A DNA stretch of 40,939 bases from a virus, in the IMG/VR virus record IMGVR_UViG_3300021518_000003, positions 1-40,939 of that record, one strand, 5' to 3'. The first letter of the stretch is position 1. Each line of letters starts with the position of its first letter. Both the position numbers and the translations under genes were made by a program. The notes under the pieces were generated by a model, which saw nothing but the letters and a program-made list of their open reading frames with translations, was not told where the DNA came from and made no database searches. Shown here one piece after another: positions 16,495-23,026 of this stretch.

Positions 16495-16506
16495 TTTTCA
16501 CCATCC

Positions 16507-17046
16507 TTAATAAAGAGGATTAAAAGATCTTACAATTTGTATGTACTCAGGTGCTTTGATGTTATATGTTTCTTCGTCGTTTGTCATAAAACCAATTGTA
16601 TATATTCTTTTGTTAAGTAAGAAATCAGCCTCAAAACAAAAGGCATTAACTGTTGGATCTTTATAAGTAGAGAGAATGTACATTCTGTTGTTTATATTAC
16701 TTGCTGTCACAGTTTTAATTAAAAGGTTTTTATCTTTTAGCCTTTTAATTTTTGTATTAACAAAACCATTCATATCCGATGCACTAAAAGAATTAAATGT
16801 ATCTTCAGTAATACACTCTTCTAATATGTTTCCAGCAAAAATAGTAACTAATGATGTTTTTCCTTTCAAAGACAAATTGTCAATCCCTAATAATAAGAAT
16901 GGACTATCTGCAGTTTGTGGTGTAATTAAATATTGATTTGGTATTTCGACTTTAAAGTTATTAGAATAATCCTCTATATTTTTAGCAAATGTTTGAAATG
17001 GCAATGAAATTATAAATAAAATAATAAAAGTTACACGGATAATCAT
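16507..17046 (-). CDS. Exported protein of unknown function (possible lysogenic conversion gene)
   Basis: A 179-residue protein with signal peptide IIRVTFIILFIISLPFQTFA, probably cut after TFA. The mature part has two cysteines (EECITED and NAFCFEADF) that could pair in the periplasm, and ends IVRSFNPLY. The pattern FKVEIPNQYLI ... IGFMTNDEETYN ... IVRSF resembles small exported proteins of the PsbP-like or DUF-type in Firmicutes, but no firm family can be named. AAGGAGG precedes ATG. It stands 65 bases from the immA terminator. Confidence 0.7.
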   Translation of the reverse strand: MIIRVTFIILFIISLPFQTFAKNIEDYSNNFKVEIPNQYLITPQTADSPFLLLGIDNLSLKGKTSLVTIFAGNILEECITEDTFNSFSASDMNGFVNTKIKRLKDKNLLIKTVTASNINNRMYILSTYKDPTVNAFCFEADFLLNKRIYTIGFMTNDEETYNIKAPEYIQIVRSFNPLY

Positions 17047-17068
17047 AAGTATACCTCCTTATAAATAA

Positions 17069-17096
17069 AACACAGCCATTCCAGTGCTGTGTTTTT
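17069..17096. terminator. Terminator between immA-like gene and exported-protein genes
   Basis: AACACAGC (17069-17076) pairs with GCTGTGTT (17086-17093) over a nine-base loop. T-rich tails follow on both strands. It would separate the repressor transcript from the exported-protein/integrase genes, at least partly. Confidence 0.8.
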
Positions 17097-17111
17097 TGCT
17101 TTAATCTCACT

Positions 17112-17891
17112 TTATTCATAATAATTTGAAATAGTATATCCAGGATTTAGAGACATTCTTCTTTTGCGATCCCTAGCATCTATTTCGCCTTGATATTTAC
17201 GCAACAAGGCATTAAAAGTATGGTGATCTATAATAGTATTAAAAAAATAATCCATAGCTGGAGCATATTTAAAGCATAATTTTTTTGAGTAATCTGGGTA
17301 TCTGTATTTATGTATATCTGTTGCTGTATTGTAAGATGCTTCTTGGCTAAGTCGAAATATTGACCTTAATATTGTGTATATGCTAACAAAATCTGATACT
17401 CTTAATAAAACCATAGAAATTTGCACCAATGAAGTTGGCGCCAAAAATTCCCTCGCAAAGAAATTAGCTTCTTTCTCAAAAACTATATTCATTAGTTCAG
17501 GAACTTCTGATATGTCTGGATTATCAAGTAAATAATTATGTTTTTTAACAAGATGTTGAGCGTAATAATGACCCAATTCATGAGCTATTGTCCATGCTTT
17601 TCTTTCTTTTTGAACATTTTTATTATACAAAAGAACATAAGAATCAGAATCTGGTGAGTATCCTAATGTTCCTTCTTTGCTGGGAGCTTCACTTAAAAAA
17701 CTATCATAATCTAAATTCCTAGATTTAACATATTGATCATATGTCTGAACAACCATATTTCTTTCAGTTAAAGCATTAACTATTGGCATTACTTTGATTG
17801 GTAAAACTGGATGTTCTACTGATAAGAGGATGTTCTCTACTAGTTTTTTAATTAGTTGATAATTTGGTTTATTAGAAATCGTCGTCGTCAT
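17112..17891 (-). CDS. immA: ImmA/IrrE-family metallopeptidase
   Basis: A 259-residue protein with the zinc peptidase motif HELGH at 104-108 in KAWTIAHELGHYYAQH and a downstream glutamate-rich part (FEKEANFFAREFLAPTSL, about 147-164) supplying the third ligand, the typical ImmA pattern. The known role is site-specific cleavage of the partner XRE repressor, releasing lysogeny. Its start overlaps the repressor end by 20 bases: the codons for the repressor's Asp-rich tail are the same DNA as the MTTTIS start, so translational coupling is likely. The C-terminal 80 residues match no domain known to me. Confidence 0.88.
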   Translation of the reverse strand: MTTTISNKPNYQLIKKLVENILLSVEHPVLPIKVMPIVNALTERNMVVQTYDQYVKSRNLDYDSFLSEAPSKEGTLGYSPDSDSYVLLYNKNVQKERKAWTIAHELGHYYAQHLVKKHNYLLDNPDISEVPELMNIVFEKEANFFAREFLAPTSLVQISMVLLRVSDFVSIYTILRSIFRLSQEASYNTATDIHKYRYPDYSKKLCFKYAPAMDYFFNTIIDHHTFNALLRKYQGEIDARDRKRRMSLNPGYTISNYYE

Positions 17892-18267
17892 CAGGCCTAC
17901 GATCTTTACCTTTTAATTTGGCAAACTCTGCAAACTCTAGCACTGACCTTACTTTGTCGTCAGGCAACTCTTTTACAAGCCGATGTAACTCCAAGTATTT
18001 TGGATTCGCCCGTATTTCGTTGGCTAACTTATCGACTTCAGAATTTCTTGTTTGTTCTGAAGTATTTTTTTGTTCATTTCCTAAAAGCTCATCAATAGAA
18101 ACGTTATAGAAAATAGAAATTTGTTTCAAAGTATCTGTATCTAAGTCTCTTTTGTCTGTTTCATATAAGGCTAGTCTTGACCTTGAAATTCCAATCATTT
18201 TTGCCGCTTCTTCTTGCGTGAGCTTTTTATCTTGCCGTAACTTGCCTAATTTCTTTCCTAATGACAT
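17872..18267 (-). CDS. immR: ImmR/CI-like XRE repressor
   Basis: A 131-residue protein from ATG 18267 with AGAGGTG upstream; a GTG three codons before lacks proper spacing. Residues 1-65 are an HTH_3 domain (LGKLRQDKKLTQEEAAKMIG, SRSRLALYETDKRDLD, FYNVSIDELLG). The C-terminal half has DKLANEIRANPKY, LHRLVKELPDDKVRSVLEFA and an acidic end DDDDDF. It is followed by an ImmA-like peptidase and faces a cro-like gene, the standard lysogeny switch of ICEBs1-type elements and many Firmicutes phages. Confidence 0.9.
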   Translation of the reverse strand: MSLGKKLGKLRQDKKLTQEEAAKMIGISRSRLALYETDKRDLDTDTLKQISIFYNVSIDELLGNEQKNTSEQTRNSEVDKLANEIRANPKYLELHRLVKELPDDKVRSVLEFAEFAKLKGKDRRPDDDDDF

Positions 18268-18288
18268 AAAAAACACCTCTTATTTTCA

Positions 18289-18317
18289 ATTATATGTTAC
18301 AGTTAGAAACTTTTAAA
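18289..18317 (-). promoter_or_regulatory. Candidate repressor promoter
   Basis: On the minus strand TATAAT (18294-18289) lies 17 bases after TTTAAA (18317-18312), a weak -35. It is placed 22 bases from the repressor start and overlaps the palindrome AAACTTTTAAAGTTT (18307-18321) and a GTTAC element, consistent with autoregulation. Confidence 0.5.
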
Positions 18318-18400
18318 GTTTTATTTCAAAAAGTAACAAAAAGATATTGACAGTTACACGATGAAACAATATAATTAAATCATGGTATTTCAAAATGAAA
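18295..18400. promoter_or_regulatory. Operator region of the lysogeny switch
   Basis: Several short elements recur between the divergent starts: GTTAC at 18296-18300 and 18353-18357 and its complement GTAAC at 18333-18337; the perfect dyad AAACTTT-T-AAAGTTT at 18307-18321; and TTTCA-AAA-TGAAA at 18388-18400 just before the cro-like ribosome site. They flank or overlap both promoters. Which are bound by repressor and which by the cro-like protein cannot be told from sequence. Confidence 0.5.
18347..18375 (+). promoter_or_regulatory. Consensus early promoter
   Basis: TTGACA at 18347-18352 and TATAAT at 18370-18375 are both perfect sigma-70 hexamers with a 17-base spacer. The promoter points at the cro-like gene and the whole early region. 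A GTTAC operator-like element sits immediately after the -35. Confidence 0.9.
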
Positions 18401-18417
18401 CAAAAGGAGGGTGGACA

Positions 18418-18642
18418 GTGAAAAACAAACTTGCTGAATATCGTAAAAATTTAAAAATGAAACAACGTGAAATGGCTAAAGTCTTAGGTATATCACGCAG
18501 TCTTTATGGTCTTATTGAAATAGGATTGCGTAATCCTGATTATGCAATGGCAAAAAAAATTGCAGCGATATTCAATGTCGATATTGAAACAATTTTTTTT
18601 AACTCCGATGATTTCAGATTGAAACAAACAAAAACAGGGTGA
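18418..18642 (+). CDS. Cro-like XRE regulator
   Basis: A 74-residue protein from GTG 18418, chosen because AGGAGG (18405-18410) lies seven bases before it; the upstream ATG at 18382 would place the ribosome site inside the gene. The HTH spans residues 5-58 (LAEYRKNLKMKQREMAKVLG, SRSLYGLIEIGLRNPDY, IAAIFNVDIETIFF). It is the first gene from the early promoter and diverges from the repressor, as cro does. Confidence 0.85.
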   Translation: MKNKLAEYRKNLKMKQREMAKVLGISRSLYGLIEIGLRNPDYAMAKKIAAIFNVDIETIFFNSDDFRLKQTKTG

Positions 18643-18656
18643 AAGGAGATATTAAT

Positions 18657-19439
18657 ATGAAAAATCTAACGGTTGTTTCTCATCAAGGCAAAAGTGTGGT
18701 TGATAGCAGGCAGGTTGCTGATATGACAAGCAAACGCCATGACCATTTAATTCGTGACATCAAAGGTTATTGCGAAATCCTTAGTCAAGCTACTGCCCCC
18801 AATTTTGGGGTGAGTGATTTTTTCCTCGAAAGCACTTATCAAGACAGTACCGGCAGAACCCTTCCTTGCTACCTACTCACTCGCAAAGGCTGCGATATGG
18901 TGGCCAACAAAATGACTGGCGAAAAAGGCGTACTATTCACAGCAACCTATGTAAGCAAGTTCGAGGAAATGGAAAACCAAATCAGAGCATTTGCGGCACT
19001 GCCTGACTTCACTAATCCAATCGCTGCCGCGAGAGCATGGGCTGATCAAGTGGAGCTAAGACAGGGTGTTGAGTTAAAGCTAGTTGAAGCACAGCCTAAA
19101 ATTCTATTTGCTGATTCTGTACAAGCCAGTAAAACAACAATACTTGTTCGCGAAATGGCTAAGATACTAAATCAAAACGGATTCAACATCGGTCCAAACA
19201 AATTCTTTGAGTGGCTTCGCGATAACGGTTATCTAATAAAGCAAAAATCATCAGATTACAACATGCCAACCAAACCCAGTATGAAACTAGGACTATTTGA
19301 AGTCAAAGAAACTGTTGTAAATCACTCAAGTGGCGATATAAGCGTTAGTAAAACACCAAAGATTACAGGTAAAGGTCAGCTTTATTTTGTTAATAAGCTT
19401 ATTGGTGTTAAAGAAGAAAATGCGGCAGTTACTTTATGA
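18657..19439 (+). CDS. Rha/KilAC-type phage antirepressor
   Basis: A 260-residue protein from ATG 18657 (AAAGGAGAT upstream). Residues 1-105 match the Rha family (VVDSRQVADMTSKRHDHLIR, FFLESTYQDSTGRTLPCYLL, TRKGCDMVANKM). Residues 140-255 are a KilAC/ANT domain (VREMAKILNQNGFNIGPNKF, FEWLRDNGYLI, then a GKGQLYFVNKL end). Such two-domain proteins act as antirepressors or early regulators. Its place right after the cro-like gene fits. Confidence 0.9.
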   Translation: MKNLTVVSHQGKSVVDSRQVADMTSKRHDHLIRDIKGYCEILSQATAPNFGVSDFFLESTYQDSTGRTLPCYLLTRKGCDMVANKMTGEKGVLFTATYVSKFEEMENQIRAFAALPDFTNPIAAARAWADQVELRQGVELKLVEAQPKILFADSVQASKTTILVREMAKILNQNGFNIGPNKFFEWLRDNGYLIKQKSSDYNMPTKPSMKLGLFEVKETVVNHSSGDISVSKTPKITGKGQLYFVNKLIGVKEENAAVTL

Positions 19440-19690
19440 ATGGCAGAATTTGCATTGATGGCTATAAAACTCCAAACGGATATGAGGCGCGATATCACGG
19501 GGAGTTGCCTGATCAAAACTCGATAGTAAGTGTTTCAATGAAAATACACTGCAATAGATCAGTGAAACAAATACTGCTACTCGCGCTAGATTATGTTGAA
19601 AATTGTATCGGTGTTGAGCCGGATGAAGATGATCAAAACATAACTATTAATAATGTAATTCAATTTAAGCGCCCAACAGATCGAATGTGA
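19436..19690 (+). CDS. Hypothetical early protein, 84 aa
   Basis: It starts within the antirepressor stop (ATGA overlap), so it is translationally coupled. N-terminal beta strands (RICIDGYKTPNGYEARYHGE) are followed by a helix (SVKQILLLALDYVENCIG) and an acidic stretch. No family is recognised. The compact alpha-beta pattern and coupling support a real gene. Confidence 0.65.
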   Translation: MNGRICIDGYKTPNGYEARYHGELPDQNSIVSVSMKIHCNRSVKQILLLALDYVENCIGVEPDEDDQNITINNVIQFKRPTDRM

Positions 19691-19797
19691 TGGACATCTA
19701 TATTTAGCTAAATAGGTTCGTCATAAAGACGAAGGTATATCAACAAAATAGCAAGTGTACAAACATAACCAGCATAAGCTTTATGGGAGGGGTGGTT

Positions 19798-19953
19798 ATG
19801 AAAGAAATAGTTAAAGAAGTTCCCTACGGTAAACGTAAGGCGATACTCAGAATCAAGTTTGAGAATACTTGTAGCTCCGAAGCCATTCAAGCTGTTTTGG
19901 ATGTTGTAGCACCTAGGATACTAGCAAGGGCTAATGAAAAGGAAGCCGGATAA
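19798..19953 (+). CDS. Hypothetical small early protein, 51 aa
   Basis: An ORF with GGGAGGGG at 19785-19792 before ATG. The sequence starts MKEIVKEVPYGKRKAILRIK and ends ARANEKEAG, basic and probably alpha-beta. No family is recognised. The 107-base gap before it holds only a small hairpin, TTCGTC/GACGAA at 19717-19733. Confidence 0.6.
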   Translation: MKEIVKEVPYGKRKAILRIKFENTCSSEAIQAVLDVVAPRILARANEKEAG

Positions 19954-19994
19954 TTCCGGCAGCTAAAAAATAGGACAAGTTGGGAGGGGTAACG

Positions 19995-20153
19995 TTGGCA
20001 ACTAAAAAGCGCCCATGCGCTACATGTGGGAAAAGCATTCACAGTTTTGACGGTACATATATGATGGATAGTAAAACACGCAGGACAGTGTTTGTGTGCC
20101 GTGATGAGCGTCAGTGTCAAAAACCATATTTAAAGGAGGTAAAGCGAACGTGA
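19995..20153 (+). CDS. Small zinc-finger-like protein, 52 aa
   Basis: TTG start at 19995 with GGGAGGGG upstream. MATKKRPCATCGKSIHSFDG contains CxxC, and later VCRDERQCQKPYL supplies two more cysteines; a four-Cys zinc site is likely. It overlaps the next start (GTG 20150) by four bases, so the two are translated together. Confidence 0.65.
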   Translation: MATKKRPCATCGKSIHSFDGTYMMDSKTRRTVFVCRDERQCQKPYLKEVKRT

Positions 20154-20323
20154 ATAGATCGGCAATCTACTTAGTAGAGCCAGTAAAGCCTATCAGATCA
20201 TTGCCCAGACCAACAATAGAGCCAACCATGTCAATGGCAGTAACTAAAGATGATATAGCCTTTACATCGGCTCTTGTGTCAGGTTTTATCTTATGGGCAA
20301 TGCTCATGATCGTATGTGGTTAA
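20150..20323 (+). CDS. Small membrane protein, 57 aa
   Basis: GTG start at 20150, nine bases after AAAGGAGGT. The N-terminal half is Pro-rich and polar (PVKPIRSLPRPTIEPT); residues 37-57 (FTSALVSGFILWAMLMIVCG) form one C-terminal membrane helix. The function is unknown; an envelope-located early protein such as a superinfection or host-takeover factor is possible but unsupported. Confidence 0.65.
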   Translation: MNRSAIYLVEPVKPIRSLPRPTIEPTMSMAVTKDDIAFTSALVSGFILWAMLMIVCG

Positions 20324-20401
20324 AAAGATAGCCCATCCTTGCGGACAGGCTGATTATTGGGGAGGTACGTACTAAGAACCTCTTAGGATTATTATCGCAT
20401 A

Positions 20402-20923
20402 GTGAAGGGGGTGAAGACGATAATCAAGATGGTGCTTTTCAGGGCAAACAAAACCCAAAATTGGTTAAGCGAGCGGACTAAAATCCCTAAAAATAAGATT
20501 TCGGATTTAGTTCATGGCAAAGCGGTGCCAAGACCTGATGAAATAACTCTCATTGATAGAGAGTTAGATCAGAGCGGTAAGTTAGTTAGGAGCTATTGCA
20601 GTGATGTTTGTCCGGCTGGCAAGTATGCAGGGTACAGATTTAGCGATAGCGATATGAAGTCAGCAGAAATCAGGCTAATAAGCGGCCTTACAGTAATGGA
20701 CAAGCATTTACCTGAACTAGCAGACATGCTCTGTAAAGGAAAACTTTCCCAGGAAATACTAGCTAGGCTTAGCCAGATTAAATTAAGCATCATGGCGCTT
20801 GAAGTAAAGTATGCAAATGGTGTTGGCAAAGCAAGCTCCAAGGATATTACAGTTTTGCAAGAGTTTGCCGAGCAAAAACGAAAAGCCGCCTGCGGTGGTG
20901 CGCAGACAGCTTCTAGAAGGTAA
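20402..20923 (+). CDS. Helix-turn-helix regulator-like protein
   Basis: About 173 residues from GTG 20402; GTG 20411 is an alternative and neither has an ideal ribosome site. The N-terminal part TQNWLSERTKIPKNKISDLV followed by HGKAVPRPDEITLIDREL is a short XRE-like HTH; two cysteines follow (YCSDVCPAGKYAG), then helical residues 90-160 (LARLSQIKLSIMALEVKYA). It resembles phage HTH proteins that act on early genes. No target can be named. Confidence 0.65.
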   Translation: MKGVKTIIKMVLFRANKTQNWLSERTKIPKNKISDLVHGKAVPRPDEITLIDRELDQSGKLVRSYCSDVCPAGKYAGYRFSDSDMKSAEIRLISGLTVMDKHLPELADMLCKGKLSQEILARLSQIKLSIMALEVKYANGVGKASSKDITVLQEFAEQKRKAACGGAQTASRR

Positions 20924-20940
20924 AACAAAGTTAACTTATA

Positions 20941-20966
20941 CCTAGCTTATCACGCCGATAGCTAGG
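20941..20966 (+). promoter_or_regulatory. Stable hairpin in the leader of the next gene
   Basis: CCTAGCTTATC pairs with GATAGCTAGG with a single bulged T and a five-base loop (ACGCC), giving a ten-pair stem 20 bases before the start at 20986. No T-run follows, so it is more likely an mRNA control or processing structure than a terminator. Confidence 0.55.
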
Positions 20967-20985
20967 AAGTCAAGGAGAGGTAAAC

Positions 20986-21258
20986 ATGCAAATAACAGTT
21001 GAGTCAATCACTAATATTCGCACTCCTAAAAGTTTAGCAACAGTGTTCGCTTTCAAGGTCACTGAAAATGAAGTTGATCCAATATACGCCAAAGGGTATC
21101 AGGATGCTGCAGAGCTTCAATGGAATACGTTTCCGCTTGATATGATCGTGCCCGTGATCGACTCATATCGTGAAATGGCATTAAAACATGGCAATCGGTA
21201 TATAGCAGGGATGGCTCAAGGTGCATGGGATTTGTTTGTTGGTAGAATAATTAACTAA
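20986..21258 (+). CDS. Hypothetical early protein, 90 aa
   Basis: AAGGAGAGG precedes ATG. The sequence is an alpha-beta mix (MQITVESITNIRTPKSLATV; MVIPVIDSYREMALKHGNRY-like helices) with no recognised family, signal peptide or membrane segment. It lies alone between a hairpin leader and the hexapeptide-repeat gene. Confidence 0.65.
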   Translation: MQITVESITNIRTPKSLATVFAFKVTENEVDPIYAKGYQDAAELQWNTFPLDMIVPVIDSYREMALKHGNRYIAGMAQGAWDLFVGRIIN

Positions 21259-21279
21259 ATATGTGGAGGGGGAAAACAA

Positions 21280-21852
21280 ATGTTTATTACAAAAGAAAAC
21301 CTGATCGAAAAAGGCGCTTGCTCAAGCGGCATGCAGTGGTTCGAGCAAAACTTTCCAGAAGGTGGAGAATATCAAGAGGTTTTAAATAAACTAGCTGAGC
21401 AGAACGAAATAGGCTTTGCTCAATGGGGATTAAGCCAATTTGGACGTACTGATACGGTACTGGAAGTAGAAGAGATAGATTGTTCTGCAAGCATTTTCTT
21501 TGCTGGTAGCGTTGTTGTTAAAGGCTTGATAAAAGTCGCTAACTTCCTATTGGCAGGCAGGGGCATCAAAGCAGGCTGGGGCATCGAAGCAGGCAGGGGC
21601 ATCAAAGCAGGCAGTGGCATCGAAGCAGGCAGTGGCATCAAAGCAGGCAGTGGCATCGAAGCAGGCAGTGGCATCAAAGCAGGCTGGGGCATCGAAGCAG
21701 GCAGTGGCATCGAAGCAGGCGATGATTTTGGAATATATGCCGGTCTACGCGTTCGGATTAGCCTCAAAAAAGAATACGCTGTTATTCACGCAAAAGAAGA
21801 ACCGCGTAATATTGTGTGCGGAGAGTATAAGGGCGCTAAAGATGTGGGCTGA
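21280..21852 (+). CDS. Hexapeptide-repeat protein (GIxAGx)n
   Basis: A 190-residue protein in three parts. Residues 1-90 are non-repetitive (WFEQNFPEGGEYQEVLNKL; ending VVVKGLIKVANFLLAG). Residues 93-146 are nine near-identical units of GRGIKA, GWGIEA or GSGIKA type, alternating Lys and Glu at the fourth position, which would stack as a left-handed or pentapeptide-like beta-helix with paired charges. Residues 150-190 (IYAGLRVRISLKKEYAVIHA) are a short cap. Similar Gly-Ile-Ala-Gly repeats occur in phage proteins of unknown function. GGAGGGGG precedes ATG. Confidence 0.8.
   Translation: MFITKENLIEKGACSSGMQWFEQNFPEGGEYQEVLNKLAEQNEIGFAQWGLSQFGRTDTVLEVEEIDCSASIFFAGSVVVKGLIKVANFLLAGRGIKAGWGIEAGRGIKAGSGIEAGSGIKAGSGIEAGSGIKAGWGIEAGSGIEAGDDFGIYAGLRVRISLKKEYAVIHAKEEPRNIVCGEYKGAKDVG
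21556..21717 (+). repeat. Nine tandem 18-bp coding repeats
   Basis: Nine units of 18 bp with consensus GGCAGTGGCATCRAAGCA run without spacers. Units differ mainly at AGT/AGG/TGG and AAA/GAA. Because 18 is divisible by three, gain or loss of units keeps the frame. Confidence 0.95.
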
Positions 21853-22015
21853 GTATAGCCCTAAACAGTGCCCTATATGCAAGCAGTCGGAAGATAGGAG
21901 CGAGTTTAGGTATAGCATGGAGCTCCAAGATAACATTTGTGGACTGTGCTATGAGAATAGTTTGATTAAAAAAGTTAAGGAGAGTGTCAATAATGAAATT
22001 CGTCGTGCGAGTTGA
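21842..22015 (+). CDS. Small zinc-finger protein, 57 aa
   Basis: ATG 21842 overlaps the repeat-protein stop by 11 bases. It has two CxxC pairs (KQCPICKQSE and DNICGLCYEN) about 24 residues apart, a treble-clef-like spacing, and a basic C-terminus. The frame is also open upstream through the repeats, but that part (ASKQAV units) is an out-of-frame shadow. The ribosome site is weak (AAGGGCG). Confidence 0.55.
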   Translation: MWAEYSPKQCPICKQSEDRSEFRYSMELQDNICGLCYENSLIKKVKESVNNEIRRAS

Positions 22016-22181
22016 TACAAAGCCAGGTGTAAAGCCATCGGAGGCGGCTACTGTTGAGGTAGAAGCACCTACTGAATTAGCTGCTATGAATCGAGCCAAA
22101 CAAACATTGGCTTATTCGGCAAATGTACAAGTTAGCAAGGTTCGGGTACGTAAAATTGAGCAAGTAAGGGAGGCTGTTTAG
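21993..22181 (+). CDS. Hypothetical small protein, 62 aa
   Basis: ATG 21993 with AAGGAGAG upstream; a GTG nine bases earlier is an alternative. The sequence MKFVVRVDTKPGVKPSEAAT followed by VEVEAPTELAAMNRAKQTL is a beta-alpha pattern common in small phage proteins near recombination genes. It overlaps the upstream gene by 23 bases. Confidence 0.65.
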   Translation: MKFVVRVDTKPGVKPSEAATVEVEAPTELAAMNRAKQTLAYSANVQVSKVRVRKIEQVREAV

Positions 22182-22182
22182 T

Positions 22183-23022
22183 ATGAGTAACCTTGCTGAG
22201 CAATTACCAGTTCAGTTGAACGATGATACTTATTATAGCCAGCAGGCTAACATGAAATATATGTCGGTGAGTCAGTACAAAAGCTTTCTGAGTTGCGAAG
22301 CGGCTACAATGGCAGAATTGCGCGGAGAATATGAACCATACGATAAAGAATCTTTAATTGCTGGCAATTATCTGCATGCTTGGAATGAAGGTACATTAGA
22401 AGATTTCAAGCAGAAATATGCTGGTGTCATTTATAACAAAAAAGGTGAGCCATACGCTCCCTTTAAGAAAGTTAACGATATGATTGAAGTTCTTGAAAAT
22501 GATGAAATGTGTATGTTAATGCTGCAAGGTACTAAAGAAGCTATTATCGTTGCTGAATTCGCCGATGTTGAATGGAAGATCAAAATGGATGTATTAAATC
22601 GGGAACAAGGTTTTTTTACTGACTTAAAATCTACACGGAGCATAACTGAGCTCCACTATTCCGAACAACATAGGCAGAGAGTTTCTTTTATAGAGGAATA
22701 TGACTATATGGTTCAAGCTGCTGTATATGCAGAGGTTGAGCGTATTGCTTCTGGAAATAAAGATTGGCTTACTCCTATGATGGTTGCGGTTAGCAAGGAA
22801 GATCCACCAGATAAGTCTGTTATTACGTTGGCTGATAATGGTCGGCTTAATTTAGAACTTGACAAGATTGAGCAAAATTTACCTCGCATCATAGCTGTTA
22901 AAAATGGCTATGAAAAAGCCAATAGGTGCGAAAAATGCCGATATTGTCGTATGACTAAGCGTGTTGATCGAGTGATAACGTATTTAGATTTAGGTGGCAC
23001 TATCTACGGAGCAAGAGGGTGA
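22183..23022 (+). CDS. PD-(D/E)XK exonuclease-like protein (DUF3799/RecE-type) with possible Fe-S cluster
   Basis: A 279-residue protein. YMSVSQYKSFLSCEAATMAE is the N-terminal signature of phage PD-(D/E)XK exonucleases of the DUF3799 group. The catalytic set is D136 (KMDVLNR), D147 and K149 (FFTDLKST), followed by a helix with QAAVYAE. Cys38 plus C249, C252 and C255 (CEKCRYCR) form the one-plus-three arrangement known from Cas4/AddB nucleases, which bind [4Fe-4S]. It is followed by a Sak4-like ATPase and an SSB-like protein, so a role in double-strand end processing for recombination is likely. Confidence 0.85.
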   Translation: MSNLAEQLPVQLNDDTYYSQQANMKYMSVSQYKSFLSCEAATMAELRGEYEPYDKESLIAGNYLHAWNEGTLEDFKQKYAGVIYNKKGEPYAPFKKVNDMIEVLENDEMCMLMLQGTKEAIIVAEFADVEWKIKMDVLNREQGFFTDLKSTRSITELHYSEQHRQRVSFIEEYDYMVQAAVYAEVERIASGNKDWLTPMMVAVSKEDPPDKSVITLADNGRLNLELDKIEQNLPRIIAVKNGYEKANRCEKCRYCRMTKRVDRVITYLDLGGTIYGARG

Positions 23023-23026
23023 TTAG

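Noticed and set aside
16676-16936. Plus-strand ORF opposite the exported-protein gene
   Set aside because: It is a hydrophobic shadow of the minus-strand gene, without a ribosome site, inside a well-supported gene.
21556-21717. CRISPR-like repeat array
   Set aside because: The 18-bp units have no spacers, are in frame within a protein gene and are not palindromic.
21614-21841. Second-frame ORF of ASKQAV repeats over the hexapeptide gene, and a Pro-rich one on the other strand
   Set aside because: They arise because an 18-bp repeat without stops is open in several frames; they lack ribosome sites. Only the part after 21842 looks like a real gene.
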